Of a stretch of DNA of 64,000 bases, positions 19,340-29,075 are shown in pieces. The DNA is from Flavobacterium restrictum (GTDB lineage Bacteria; Bacteroidota; Bacteroidia; Flavobacteriales; Flavobacteriaceae). The position numbers were made by a program, and so were the translations under genes. The notes beneath the pieces are model-generated. The model did not search any database, was not told the DNA's origin, and was given only the letters and a program-made list of their open reading frames with translations. How positions within the stretch are numbered: position 1 is the stretch's first letter; each line of letters opens with the position of its first letter. Where the stretch lies: contig NZ_VJZT01000003.1 of assembly GCF_007097245.1 (NCBI RefSeq), positions 1 to 64,000 of the forward strand, read 5' to 3'.

Positions 19340-20218
19340 ATGAAGCGTTTTGTATTATTGGTTTTGAAAATGGGTATTGGTATTGCTTTGATTGCAATAC
19401 TATTAGACCTATGCTACACACAAGTGTACCTGCACGACGCAAAGCGCAACAAAGTAGCAATGGTATACCATAGTAAACCCACTAGGTATGATGTGGTAAT
19501 ATTGGGTTCCTCGCGAGCTAACAATCATTTTGTGGCACCTATGTTCGAAAAAAAAGGATTGAAAACGTTCAATTACGGCATGAGTGGTGGCCATTTATTT
19601 GAAGCTTCGTTAATGTTGAAAGTAATGCTGGAGCGAGGATACACATTAAAAAATGTAGTATTGGAAGCTGATTTAAGTCTCGCCAACGAACAACAATCGG
19701 AGTTGGTGGCAGCTAAATTTTTGCCTTACTTGCACGATTCCAAAACGATAGCCACCCATTTTGCAACGCAACCTAATTTTTGGGCTTGGTATTACCTCCC
19801 GTTTTACCGCTACATTGCTTTTGAGCCTCAAATAGGAATGCGAGAGGTGTATGCTACAAGTACACAAAAACAAACCAATGTTTTGGATAATTTGGGCTAT
19901 TATCCGTTAGGGAAAAAGCCAAATGCAAACATGAAAAATAATTTAACCAATTTAAAGCCTTTGCATAACCGATATTACCAAGAAATAAAGCAAATTTGCA
20001 AAACCCATAACATTCATTTGATAACACTAATGACGCCTATGTGTACTAATGTTGTTGGAATAGACTATTTTGATAAGGTAAAACAGCTGTATCCTGAAAT
20101 CTATAATTATGAAAATGCAGTAGAAGGGGATCAGTATTTTTCGTCTTGTGGGCATCTGAATGATGCGGGAGCGAGACGGTTTACAGCGAGAATTATAAAG
20201 GACTTTTTTAATAAATAA
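19340..20218 (+). CDS. SGNH-like periplasmic/membrane-anchored protein, MBOAT partner
   Basis: This 292-residue protein has one N-terminal membrane anchor (about residues 4-25). An SGNH-type core follows: VVILGSSRANNHF near 50 holds the block-I Ser in GSSR, and SSCGHLNDAGARRF near 269 holds the block-V Asp/His region in altered order. A similar layout is seen in small proteins paired with AlgI-like acyltransferases, which transfer the acyl group to the polymer outside the membrane. It is 540 bp downstream of the MBOAT gene, separated only by palindromic repeats. Acetylation of the glycan is inferred. Confidence 0.75.
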   Translation: MKRFVLLVLKMGIGIALIAILLDLCYTQVYLHDAKRNKVAMVYHSKPTRYDVVILGSSRANNHFVAPMFEKKGLKTFNYGMSGGHLFEASLMLKVMLERGYTLKNVVLEADLSLANEQQSELVAAKFLPYLHDSKTIATHFATQPNFWAWYYLPFYRYIAFEPQIGMREVYATSTQKQTNVLDNLGYYPLGKKPNANMKNNLTNLKPLHNRYYQEIKQICKTHNIHLITLMTPMCTNVVGIDYFDKVKQLYPEIYNYENAVEGDQYFSSCGHLNDAGARRFTARIIKDFFNK

Positions 20219-20315
20219 AATCTAACGATAAAATCTTTAAATTTGTGAGGAAAATGAAAAGGTAATATTAGAATTTAAATTTTATAAATAGTAAAATAAA
20301 TAAGGTGGTATTTAA

Positions 20316-21731
20316 ATGAAAACTAAACCTAATAAAGTTCTTTTTTTAGTACCCGATGGTGTAGGGGTACGCAACTATTTGTATTCAGATGTTATTGAGC
20401 ACCTCAAAGATAGTACAACGATTTGTGTGTGGTCAGCCCTTCCCAAGGTGGCATTTGATGCAGTGGAACAATGGCATGGCATTGCTATTGACTATCAATT
20501 TTTAGCCTTACAAAAGCAGGGTATTCGTTCCAAAATTGCAACGGAATCCGCAACCTATGCCCGATTGCTTCGGAATGCACAGCTAGTAAACAATCCAACC
20601 ATTCTTTCTAATTGGAATGACTCCAGCGCCAATTGGAAACAATATCTTCAAAAAAGAATCACGAAGTCCATGGGATTCTGGGCTTCTAAAAAATACAGCC
20701 GCATACTTTGGCTCGAAAAAGTAAGTATGAATTCTTGGAACGATACGGCGGTTACCCGATTAGAGCAACGATTAGAAGCGTTACAACCCGACACTGTTTT
20801 TATTACCCATCAACGCGTGGCTGGACTTATGCCCGTTTGTATCGCAGCACAAAGGCAAAATATAAAAGTAGTAAGTGCCATCTATTCGTGGGATAATTTG
20901 CCCAAGGCACGTTTGGCGGTACAGGCCGATTTTTATTTAGTATGGTCAAACTATATGAAAAATGAAATGCAATTGTACTACCCCGAGATTTTACCAGAAA
21001 AATCTGTGGTTACGGGTACCCCTCAATTTGAGTTTTATTCCCAAAAGAATCGTATAATCTCCAGAGAAGCTTTTGCTGCACGCTATAATTTGGATGCCTC
21101 CAAAAAGTGGCTTTGTTTTAGTGGAGATGATACTATTACCTCTCCTAATGATGATTTGTATTTGAAAGATATAGCCGAAAGTATTCAAGCTACCTCTTTA
21201 TCAGCTAGTGTTCAAGTTATTTTTAGACGTAGTCCAGCGGACTTTTCGAATCGCTATGATGTTGTTTTAAGCGATTATCCTACTTTGATAAAAGCGATAG
21301 ACCCTTTTTGGAAGAATTTCGGAACCGGTTGGGGAAGTAATTTTCCGCAATTGGAGGATGTTACCTTATTAGTCAATTTGGCTTTTCACTGCGAATTAGT
21401 CCTAAATGTAGGTTCCACGATGGCACATGATTTTGCCATATACGACAAGCCTTGTTGCTATTTTAAATACAACCATGCTGCATCCCCTCATTGGAACGTG
21501 GAAACGATTTACAATTTTCAACATTTTCGAACCATGAAAAATCTGGATGCAGTAGTATGGATAACTGCAAAAGAAACTCTTGCAAAGCAACTGGAAGTAG
21601 TACTTCTTCGTCCAAACGCAGTAGCTATAGAGCGAAAAGTATGGTTGCAAACTATAGTACAGCATCCGTTAGAAGCGAGCAGTTCAAGTATTGCTAGTGT
21701 TTTAATACCCTCAAAATTAGTACTAGCATGA
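20316..21731 (+). CDS. Putative GT-B-like surface-carbohydrate protein, family not recognised
   Basis: This 471-residue protein has no signal peptide. KVLFLVPDGVGVRNYLYSD at the N-terminus, VVSAIYSWDNLPKARL near 188 and SVVTGTPQFEFY near 230 recall proteins of surface-carbohydrate synthesis built like GT-B or CDP-glycerol transferases. LVLNVGSTMAHDFAIYDKPC near 365 matches the SSxxxxxxxxGKP-type donor loop of that fold. The exact family and substrate are unknown to me. It overlaps the exostosin-like gene by 4 bp, so they are translationally coupled. Confidence 0.6.
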   Translation: MKTKPNKVLFLVPDGVGVRNYLYSDVIEHLKDSTTICVWSALPKVAFDAVEQWHGIAIDYQFLALQKQGIRSKIATESATYARLLRNAQLVNNPTILSNWNDSSANWKQYLQKRITKSMGFWASKKYSRILWLEKVSMNSWNDTAVTRLEQRLEALQPDTVFITHQRVAGLMPVCIAAQRQNIKVVSAIYSWDNLPKARLAVQADFYLVWSNYMKNEMQLYYPEILPEKSVVTGTPQFEFYSQKNRIISREAFAARYNLDASKKWLCFSGDDTITSPNDDLYLKDIAESIQATSLSASVQVIFRRSPADFSNRYDVVLSDYPTLIKAIDPFWKNFGTGWGSNFPQLEDVTLLVNLAFHCELVLNVGSTMAHDFAIYDKPCCYFKYNHAASPHWNVETIYNFQHFRTMKNLDAVVWITAKETLAKQLEVVLLRPNAVAIERKVWLQTIVQHPLEASSSSIASVLIPSKLVLA

Positions 21732-22774
21732 TACAATTATATACTGGAACCGATTTTAATGAGCCTCAAAATACTGGATATGCCCATCCTTTGTTGCAAT
21801 ATTTGTTTTTAAGATTCGAAAAATTAGAGGAACTTTTTCAACTCACAGCTATGTTAGCAACTGCTGATTTTGTTGTTTTACCGTTGGCAATAGAGTATTT
21901 TCAAACTACAGCACAAAAGCACTATTTGCACGCTTTTGTAACAACAGCGAAACAAAATAACAAGCCTATTTTGCTTTTTTCGACGGGTGATTTTGGGACA
22001 ACGCTACAGGAAAGAACAATTTTCACCCTGCGTTTAGGGGGCTTTGATAGCCTGCTCAATACTCGAACCGAAATCATGTCGCCCTTTATTGAGGATCCCT
22101 TATTGCTATTAGGTTTGAAATTTAAAACACTAGCTAAAACTCAAGAGCCGCAAATTGGTTTTGTAGGTCATGCCAATGGTGGAGTATTAAAATATGGTAA
22201 AGAGATACTTTTGTTTGCAAAGGGAAATGCAAGGCGTCTAATTGGAAAGGACACTACTGATTACCAACATTTCTATCCATCGAGTTATTACAGAAACAAG
22301 TACTTGAAAAAGATTCAAAAAAAGCAAGGTATAGTTACTCACTTTATCTTTAGAAAACACTATCGGGCAGGAATAGTTACTATGGCTGACAAAAGAGAGA
22401 CTTCACTGGAATTTTATACTAATATTTTTCAAAATCAGTATGTGTTCTGTTTGCGTGGAACAGGTAATTTTTCGGTTCGGTTATATGAAACACTTGCTTT
22501 AGGACGAATTCCAGTACTTATCAATACCGATTGTAGGCTACCTTTTCAAACCCAAATCAATTGGAAGTCCCATTGCTTGTTTATAGAAGAGCACGACGTA
22601 GATAAGATCGGGGAGAAAATACTTGAATTTCACAACACACTTACCCCTACTGCGTTCGAAAAATGGCAAAAGGACAATAGAGCATTGTGGCAAACCTATT
22701 TTACCAAAGAAAACTATTTTGTTCAGTATGCCAAAGTAGTTCATGATTACCTCTTAACAATAGCGAATGATTAA
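21728..22774 (+). CDS. Exostosin-like glycosyltransferase (GT47 type)
   Basis: This 348-residue protein carries the C-terminal exostosin signature FCLRGTGNFSVRLYETLALGR near residue 237, followed by IPVLINTD and a region that would hold the acidic donor-contacting residues. The family is named for eukaryotic heparan synthases; bacterial members occur in capsule loci and transfer hexoses, uronic acids or related sugars. The start overlaps the upstream gene by 4 bp and the end overlaps the next by 8 bp, giving a three-gene coupled set. Donor specificity is unknown. Confidence 0.78.
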   Translation: MIQLYTGTDFNEPQNTGYAHPLLQYLFLRFEKLEELFQLTAMLATADFVVLPLAIEYFQTTAQKHYLHAFVTTAKQNNKPILLFSTGDFGTTLQERTIFTLRLGGFDSLLNTRTEIMSPFIEDPLLLLGLKFKTLAKTQEPQIGFVGHANGGVLKYGKEILLFAKGNARRLIGKDTTDYQHFYPSSYYRNKYLKKIQKKQGIVTHFIFRKHYRAGIVTMADKRETSLEFYTNIFQNQYVFCLRGTGNFSVRLYETLALGRIPVLINTDCRLPFQTQINWKSHCLFIEEHDVDKIGEKILEFHNTLTPTAFEKWQKDNRALWQTYFTKENYFVQYAKVVHDYLLTIAND

Positions 22775-23729
22775 AAAAACTAAAAATAAAATCAGTGTTG
22801 CTTACAAAGAAATGCGAGCTGGTTTTCGGTATCTGTCTGTATTAAGAAAACCAAAGTCAATAGCGAGACCCCGCATTATTTTTTGTTGTGATGGTCTGTT
22901 TTCTCATGGTGGCTTATTGGATCGTATGAAGGGTATCATCTCTTTTTATGAAGTATCTAAACAATTGGGGTATGATTTTTACATTTATTTTAGTGACCCA
23001 TTTCAATTGGATGAATTTTTAGAGCCTAACGTCGTTTCTTGGAAAATACCACTTGCTGAAATGAATTTTAGTTTTTTTGATACCAAAATTTGGTATCGGA
23101 TGAATGTTTTTGATTGCCATTCCATTTCCGAAATAGAAAAAGCAACCACTACCAATTATTTGGTCTATGCTAATGTAGATTTTTTAGCCACACTGCATCC
23201 CCAGAATTCACAACAGGATAATGAAAGGCTTTGGAGGGATAATTTTAACGAATTATTTCGTAAAACTAGTCTTTTAGCAAATGAATTAGTAAGTTTACCC
23301 CAAGTGGAGCGATTGGTTTTTCATCTCCGTTTTACAAGTTTGATGGGTGATTTTAAAGATACGACACAAAAGGTATTAAATGCAGCAGCGCAAACCCTTT
23401 TGATACAAGAAATTAGAAATAAAATGGATGCTATTGCCAATCAATACCCACATCAAGCGATTTATGTGCTTTCGGATAGTTATTTGTTTTTAGAATACAT
23501 ACAAAAAAATACCCCTTATGCAGTATTAGCAGGGCAGCCGGTACATATTGATTTTACAAATAAAATGAAAGCTTCAAATAAAACCCATTTAAAAACGTTT
23601 TCAGACTTTTTTTTTATGGTCGAAAGTGATACTATCATCATGTTGCGACTTCAAGGCATGTACTCGAGTAGTTTTTCGAGGTATGCAGCTATTTTAGGAA
23701 ACAAACGTTTTTTAATCATTCAATCATAA
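22767..23729 (+). CDS. Unrecognised protein, possibly fucosyltransferase-like
   Basis: This 320-residue protein has no match I can name. IIFCCDGLFSHGGLLDRMKGI near residue 33 resembles the GGxxNR/GLGDRL start of GT11/O-fucosyltransferase-like folds. VFHLRFTSLMGDF near 188 could be the H-x-R donor motif, and YVLSDSYLFLEYI near 229 the SD strand of that fold. The C-terminal SDTIIMLRLQGMYSSSFSRYA fits the last helix with a Ser-x-Phe. It overlaps the exostosin gene by 8 bp and precedes a GT4 gene by 6 bp, so it is probably another transferase of this glycan. Confidence in the fold is low to moderate. Confidence 0.5.
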   Translation: MIKKTKNKISVAYKEMRAGFRYLSVLRKPKSIARPRIIFCCDGLFSHGGLLDRMKGIISFYEVSKQLGYDFYIYFSDPFQLDEFLEPNVVSWKIPLAEMNFSFFDTKIWYRMNVFDCHSISEIEKATTTNYLVYANVDFLATLHPQNSQQDNERLWRDNFNELFRKTSLLANELVSLPQVERLVFHLRFTSLMGDFKDTTQKVLNAAAQTLLIQEIRNKMDAIANQYPHQAIYVLSDSYLFLEYIQKNTPYAVLAGQPVHIDFTNKMKASNKTHLKTFSDFFFMVESDTIIMLRLQGMYSSSFSRYAAILGNKRFLIIQS

Positions 23730-23735
23730 AAGAAT

Positions 23736-24881
23736 ATGCACGTATGTTATTTAACCAATGAATATCCAAAGCCGGGCTATCCTCACGGAGGGATAGGTAG
23801 TTTTGTAAAAACGGTAGCAGCTCCATTGGCGCAACGGGGTTATCAAGTAAGCGTCATAGGTATAAATTATACCGCGGATCAGGAGGAATTATTAGAAGAC
23901 GGAGTTCATATTTATAGAATAAAAAAAGAAATAAAGAAAGGCTGGACATGGTGGCATAATTTTAATAGAATTAGTAAAAAAATTGCTGCTATTCACCAAG
24001 AGCAACCCATTTCTATAGTTGAAACATCGGAGTTGGGATTGGCATTTTTAAAAAAAGCACCAGGTATTAAATATGTGATTCGGTTGCATGGAGGACATCA
24101 TTTTTTTGCCGAATCAGAGGATCGAAAGGTAAATTTTTGGAAAGGCTGGCAAGAAAAACGTTCTTTTCGAAAGGCAGATGCTTTTGTAGCAGTTTCTAAT
24201 TATGTAAAAACACATACTGAAAACTATTTGAGCTACCACAATAAAGAAGTGACGTTGATTTCATACCCAATAAATACCAGTTTGTTTCAACCTCTTGGGA
24301 TTCCTATTGTCAAGCATCAAATTGCTTTTGCGGGTACCGTTTGTAAAAAGAAAGGAATAGTTGAACTCATCAGAGCATTTGAACTGGTGAATCAAAAATT
24401 CCCCAAAGCTACTTTGATGATTTATGGAAGAGATTGGCTTTTTCCTAACGGTGAATCGTTTATTAGGATGTTAAAACAAACCGAAATGACTCGTTTAGGA
24501 ACTGTTGCGGATGCGATTACTTTTGTTGGTCCAGTTGCCTTTGAAAGTATTCCAGTAAAATATGCTCAAGCTGAAGTATGTGTTTTTCCTTCTCATATGG
24601 AAACGCAAGGTCTGGTTGCTCCCGAAGCTATGGCTATGGGAAAAGCAGTTGTTTTTACACAATTAGGCCCTGGTCCAGAAACAATAGTTGATTTGGAAAC
24701 GGGGTTATTATGTGATCCCTATTCTCCAGCTGATATTGCTAAAAAAATAGTATGGGTTTTTGAAAATCAGTTGGCTGCAGCCACTATGGGAAATAAAGCA
24801 AAAGATTTCGTTACACATAAATATGGGCTGGAAACAATTCTTGAAAAAAACATTAATTTCTATAATGCTATTTTAGATTAA
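23736..24881 (+). CDS. Glycosyltransferase, GT4 type
   Basis: This 381-residue GT-B enzyme has the N-terminal glycine loop PKPGYPHGGIGSFVKTVA (residues 10-27), typical of GT4 proteins that start from nucleotide sugars. The donor domain has FAGTVCKKKGIVELIRAF near 197 with the phosphate-binding Lys residues. FPSHMETQGLVAPEAMAMGK near 286 carries the retaining GT4 E-x7-E-like pair. It is cytoplasmic. It sits between the possible fucosyltransferase-like gene and an acetyltransferase gene, with 6-bp gaps on both sides, so it is part of the same transcription unit. Confidence 0.88.
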   Translation: MHVCYLTNEYPKPGYPHGGIGSFVKTVAAPLAQRGYQVSVIGINYTADQEELLEDGVHIYRIKKEIKKGWTWWHNFNRISKKIAAIHQEQPISIVETSELGLAFLKKAPGIKYVIRLHGGHHFFAESEDRKVNFWKGWQEKRSFRKADAFVAVSNYVKTHTENYLSYHNKEVTLISYPINTSLFQPLGIPIVKHQIAFAGTVCKKKGIVELIRAFELVNQKFPKATLMIYGRDWLFPNGESFIRMLKQTEMTRLGTVADAITFVGPVAFESIPVKYAQAEVCVFPSHMETQGLVAPEAMAMGKAVVFTQLGPGPETIVDLETGLLCDPYSPADIAKKIVWVFENQLAAATMGNKAKDFVTHKYGLETILEKNINFYNAILD

Positions 24882-24887
24882 TTCGCT

Positions 24888-25442
24888 ATGACACTCCTGA
24901 ATTTAATTGTTTCTGATTATAAAAAGCATCAAAAATACGGCGCCACTTTTTTGGTAATTGTATTTTTGACCCAAGGTTTTTGGGCTGTTTTTGAGTACCG
25001 AATTGCTCATTTTTTTTTCAAACGATTACGAATTCCAGTAATAAGACAAATTTTACTTTTTTTATGCTTGCTTTGGCAAAAAGGAATCGAGATGATAACA
25101 GGGATTTCAATACCAGCCTCTGCTTGTATCGGGCATTCATTTTACATTGGACATTTTGGTGGTATCATAATTAATGCAGCTGCACAAATTGGATACAATT
25201 GTAATATTGCTCAAGGGGTAACTATTGGAGTCTCGGGATTAGAGGACAAAAGAGGTGTGCCAATTGTTGGGAATTCAGTTTTTATTGGGGCAAATTCAGT
25301 AATCGCAGGTAAAATAACTGTAGGGAACAATGCAGTAATTGGTGCTTGTTCATTTGTAAATACTTCTATTGCCGAAAATACTGTTGTTTTGGGAGTTCCC
25401 GCGGTGGTAATTTCTCAAAAGGGATCAAAAGGGTATATTTAA
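24888..25442 (+). CDS. Serine acetyltransferase-like hexapeptide protein
   Basis: This 184-residue protein matches the CysE-type subfamily of hexapeptide acyltransferases. A helical N-terminal part of about 70 residues is followed by the left-handed helix, with GHSFYIGHFGGIIIN near 82 and GVTIGVSG near 109; the last coil has NTVVLGVPAVV. Capsule-locus members of this group often acetylate sugars rather than serine. The stop overlaps the next ATG by one base. A free cysteine role is possible but context favours glycan O-acetylation. Confidence 0.78.
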   Translation: MTLLNLIVSDYKKHQKYGATFLVIVFLTQGFWAVFEYRIAHFFFKRLRIPVIRQILLFLCLLWQKGIEMITGISIPASACIGHSFYIGHFGGIIINAAAQIGYNCNIAQGVTIGVSGLEDKRGVPIVGNSVFIGANSVIAGKITVGNNAVIGACSFVNTSIAENTVVLGVPAVVISQKGSKGYI

Positions 25443-26560
25443 TGAAACTAGTTGTAATTTCCTCTGCTCCATTTATCTATAAAAAAGGAATCGTTTATGC
25501 GTATAGTCCCTATGTTAACGAATTACTTATTTGGCAAAAACACACTGATTCGATAGTGTTTTGTTGCCCTACTTGGCGCAATGATAATGGACTTTTAATA
25601 ACTGAAGTTCCTTTTAAAATCAAAAAACAGTTTGTTCTTCTTGATTTTAATTTGAAAACTTTGGCGAGTAGTTGTGCTGCTTTTTTTAATTCGTTTTATA
25701 ATCTCTTTGTCCTATATAAAGTCATGCAACAAGCGGATCACATTCACCTGCGATGTCCTGGGAATATAGGTTTGTTAGCCAGTATGGTACAACTACTATT
25801 TCCAGCAACGCCTAAAACGGCAAAATATGCAGGTAATTGGGATCCTAAATCCCAACAGCCTTGGACGTATCGGTTACAAAAATGGCTTATTAGTAATCCG
25901 TTTTTAACACGCAACATTCAGGTTCTGGTATATGGAGAATGGGAGGGCAGTAGCAAAAATATCAAACCCTTTTTTACCGCTACGTATACCGAAGCTGATA
26001 AAACTCCCGTATTGCCTAGAAATTGGAGCACTACAATTCAGTTTGTTTTTGCAGGTACTTTGGTCAAAGGTAAAAATCCGCTGTACGCCATACAACTAGT
26101 GGAAGCATTGCATCAAAAAGGACATGATGTGCAGTTGACACTCTATGGCGAGGGGGTTTTACGGACTATTCTAGAGGAATACGTTGCTGCACAGCAGTTA
26201 CAAGACGTCGTTCGATTAGCGGGCAATCAAACGAAAGAAACGGTGCAAAAAGCGTATCAAGAAAGCCATTTTGTACTCTTACCTTCTGATAGTGAAGGCT
26301 GGCCTAAAGTCATTGCCGAAGGCATGTTTTGGGGCTGTATTCCCCTGTCAACAGCAGTTTCCTGTGTGCCGTATATGTTGGATTACGGGCAAAGAGGGGT
26401 GTTGTTGGATAAGAAACTTTTCCATGACAGTCAGCAACTAATAGCGCTATTACAATCTCCAACTCGTTTAGCACTGGTTCAAGAAAGTGCCACCAGCTGG
26501 TCTAGAAGGTACACTATGGATGTTTTTGAAACAGAGATTAAAAAAATACTACAACCATGA
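25442..26560 (+). CDS. Glycosyltransferase, GT4 type
   Basis: I place the start at ATG 25442, whose first base is the last base of the previous stop (TAATG). A longer frame from 25346 would overlap the acetyltransferase by 97 bp and adds no family-like residues. The 372-residue protein shows FVFAGTLVKGKNPLYAIQL near 203, AGNQTKETVQKAY near 260 and LLPSDSEGWPKVIAEGMFWG near 280, a GT4 donor site with E-x7-E. The end overlaps the next gene by 4 bp. It transfers an unknown sugar to the glycan repeat. Confidence 0.86.
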   Translation: MKLVVISSAPFIYKKGIVYAYSPYVNELLIWQKHTDSIVFCCPTWRNDNGLLITEVPFKIKKQFVLLDFNLKTLASSCAAFFNSFYNLFVLYKVMQQADHIHLRCPGNIGLLASMVQLLFPATPKTAKYAGNWDPKSQQPWTYRLQKWLISNPFLTRNIQVLVYGEWEGSSKNIKPFFTATYTEADKTPVLPRNWSTTIQFVFAGTLVKGKNPLYAIQLVEALHQKGHDVQLTLYGEGVLRTILEEYVAAQQLQDVVRLAGNQTKETVQKAYQESHFVLLPSDSEGWPKVIAEGMFWGCIPLSTAVSCVPYMLDYGQRGVLLDKKLFHDSQQLIALLQSPTRLALVQESATSWSRRYTMDVFETEIKKILQP

Positions 26561-27627
26561 GGGTTTTACAACTAATAGATTCATTAGCTGCAGGAGGAGC
26601 CGAACGAATAGCGGTGAATTATGCCAATGGGTTATCGGAACAAATTAGTTTTTCTGCTTTGGTGGCAACTCGGGACGAAGGGGAGTTAAAAGAGCAGTTA
26701 CAAGAAGTTGTATCGTATTTGTTTTTGGGTCGTAAAAGCACTTTAGACTTCAATGCTATTTTTAGATTGAAGGCTTTTGTTAAAAGAAATGAAATTACCA
26801 TAGTTCACGCCCATGGTACGTCTTTTTTTACTGCTTTCTTACTCAAAATAGTGTATCCAAAAATCAATATAATTTGGCATGAGCACTATGGGGCTAGAGT
26901 AAAAGAAACCCTTTTGGAGAATTGGATTCTTTTTATTTGTACTCGTTTTTTTAATTCAATTTTGGTAGTTAATTTAGAATTAGAGCAGTGGGTACGGGAT
27001 ACTTTACGATTTAAAAAAGTATTCTTTATCCCGAATTTTGCTGTTGAATGCGATAGTGCTGTCAAGGTTACTTTCTTGCAAGGCGAAGCGGGTAAGCGAA
27101 TAGTATGTTTAGCCAATTTAAAAAATCCAAAAAATCATTTGGCATTAGTAAACGCTTTTCACGAATTGCAATTGCAGCAGGAAGGGTGGAGTTTGCATTT
27201 TGTTGGGAAAATCTACAATGATGCCTATTCCGATGCTATTAAAGCTTACATTGCTACTAATTTATTGCAGGATTGTGTGTTTTTATTAGATGTCCGTAGC
27301 GATGTGACGGCAATATTGTCACAAGCGACCATTGGTGTTTTGGCTTCAACTGCCGAGGGTTTTCCAGTTTCGTTATTAGAATATGGTTTGGCAAAGCTGG
27401 CAGTAGTCTCGACAAATGTTGGATATTGTTCTGAAATCATTCAAGATGGGGTTACAGGTTTGTTGTTTGATCCAACAGTCCCACTAGATTTGCAACACCA
27501 ATTGTATAATATAATAGCGGAGTCAAATGAAAACAGAACTAAAATTGGGCTAAATTTGCAGAAAGTTGTTCAAAGTCACTATTCAAAAGAAGCACTATTG
27601 CGATTATTGCAAGCTTACTATAAATAA
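26557..27627 (+). CDS. Glycosyltransferase, GT4 type
   Basis: This 356-residue protein starts LQLIDSLAAGGAERIAVNYA, the glycine-rich N-terminal loop characteristic of GT4 enzymes. IVCLANLKNPKNHLALVNAF near 186 and ASTAEGFPVSLLEYGLAK near 265 mark the donor domain and the E-x7-E motif. The start overlaps the preceding GT4 gene by 4 bp. An 86-bp gap separates it from the polymerase/ligase-like membrane gene. No signal peptide is present. Confidence 0.9.
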   Translation: MRVLQLIDSLAAGGAERIAVNYANGLSEQISFSALVATRDEGELKEQLQEVVSYLFLGRKSTLDFNAIFRLKAFVKRNEITIVHAHGTSFFTAFLLKIVYPKINIIWHEHYGARVKETLLENWILFICTRFFNSILVVNLELEQWVRDTLRFKKVFFIPNFAVECDSAVKVTFLQGEAGKRIVCLANLKNPKNHLALVNAFHELQLQQEGWSLHFVGKIYNDAYSDAIKAYIATNLLQDCVFLLDVRSDVTAILSQATIGVLASTAEGFPVSLLEYGLAKLAVVSTNVGYCSEIIQDGVTGLLFDPTVPLDLQHQLYNIIAESNENRTKIGLNLQKVVQSHYSKEALLRLLQAYYK

Positions 27628-27713
27628 ATTTAGCAACTAAAAAATTGTTAACTACTTTTAATTCTTTTTAAAAAAACTATTTTTCAAGGCATACGTTAAT
27701 ACTATAATCACTA

Positions 27714-29075
27714 ATGATAAAAGAAGATTTATCCTATTTGAAATGGGTACTCATACATGTCGCCATTGGTGTTGCAGTTCAGTTTGTACCTTTTATTTCT
27801 AAAATTTATGGAATTGGAATGTATCTTTTCTGGATTTTATACATCATCAAAAAACAGAATAAGCATAATGAGGTACTTATTGCTGCTGCCTATATTGTGG
27901 GAAGCGAAGTTTTTTTGCGCATGACGCATGGTAACCCATTGTATGAGATCACTAAATATGGGGTCATGGTATTCCTCTTTTTGGGGATGTATTACAGTGG
28001 TTTGTCGAAAGGGGCAGTACCGTATTGGGTGTTTTTAATTTTACTAGTACCTAGTGTGGTAATTTCAACTTTTGTGTTGGATTTTGAAACCAATGTAAGG
28101 AAGGCTATTATGTTTAATATTTCTGGTCCTTTGTGTTTGGGGTTTGCCTCATTATATACTTTTAGACGCAAAATCTCTTTGGAGCAAATGAATACCATCC
28201 TCTTGGCTCTTGGAATGCCAGTCATAAGTTGCATGACGTATATTTTTATTCATGCTCCTAGTACCAAAGAAATTATAACAGGTACCAGTTCTAGTTCAGC
28301 GGCATCGGGAGGATTTGGTCCCAATCAAGTAGCCACAATATTGGGACTTGGAATGTTTATTTTTTTTTCCAGGATTGTTTTGTGTTCTAAATCAACTTTG
28401 CAAGTAGTCATTAATGCTATTTTAGCACTTCTTATTGGTTATCGTGGCTTGGTTACTTTCTCTAGAGGGGGTATGATAACTGGGGTTTTGATGTTGGGGT
28501 TATTGGTGGTGTTTTTGTACCGTAAATCAAATTTTAATGGGCGCATAAAATTAAATTATATTGTAGTACTAATTAGTTTTGTGTTGTTTGCGGGTTGGTC
28601 ATACACAGCCTTGCAAACTAGTGGCTTGATTAACAAGCGTTATGCCAATCAAGATATTAATGGAAAAGAAAAAGCTAGTAAATTTACAGGTAGAGAGGAC
28701 ATAGCCAATGCTGAAATTGATTTGTTTTTTAAAAATCCTGTTTTTGGTGTTGGTGTTGGGAAAGGTTATGAATTGCGGAAAGCTGAATCTGGAGATGATG
28801 TGTTGTCCCATGATGAAATTACTCGTATGTTGGCAGAGCATGGTTCACTTGGGATTTTGGGGTTGATGATTTTGTTTTTTACGCCTTTGTTTTTATACAT
28901 AGAAAATAAGTTCAACATGTTTTTGTTGTGTTTTGTTGTATTTTGGTTCTTAACCATTAATCATGCTGCTATGCGTACCGCAGCACCATCATTTGTATAT
29001 GCTTTGTCCTTGCTGAATGTGCAACTGGGTGCGCCTGTAGTTAAGAAAAAGGAGGGTTCTCGATACGATTTATAG
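27714..29075 (+). CDS. O-antigen ligase/polymerase-like membrane protein (Wzy/WaaL type)
   Basis: This 453-residue protein has about ten to twelve hydrophobic segments. The large extracytoplasmic loop has the family's NPVFGVGVGKGYE (near 342) and SHDEITRMLAEHGSLGILG (near 365), where the His of the O-antigen ligase/polymerase family lies. It either polymerises repeat units or ligates the glycan to an acceptor; a single member in the locus makes the polymerase role more likely. Its last codons and TAG stop lie inside a palindromic repeat (from 29056), so the residues GSRYDL derive from the repeat. An insertion may have replaced the original C-terminus. Confidence 0.85.
   Translation: MIKEDLSYLKWVLIHVAIGVAVQFVPFISKIYGIGMYLFWILYIIKKQNKHNEVLIAAAYIVGSEVFLRMTHGNPLYEITKYGVMVFLFLGMYYSGLSKGAVPYWVFLILLVPSVVISTFVLDFETNVRKAIMFNISGPLCLGFASLYTFRRKISLEQMNTILLALGMPVISCMTYIFIHAPSTKEIITGTSSSSAASGGFGPNQVATILGLGMFIFFSRIVLCSKSTLQVVINAILALLIGYRGLVTFSRGGMITGVLMLGLLVVFLYRKSNFNGRIKLNYIVVLISFVLFAGWSYTALQTSGLINKRYANQDINGKEKASKFTGREDIANAEIDLFFKNPVFGVGVGKGYELRKAESGDDVLSHDEITRMLAEHGSLGILGLMILFFTPLFLYIENKFNMFLLCFVVFWFLTINHAAMRTAAPSFVYALSLLNVQLGAPVVKKKEGSRYDL

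Noticed and set aside
25346-25441. Longer start for the GT4 gene at 25442
   Set aside because: It would overlap the acetyltransferase gene and the extra residues (Cys/Tyr-rich) do not fit the family; the TAATG junction is the better start.
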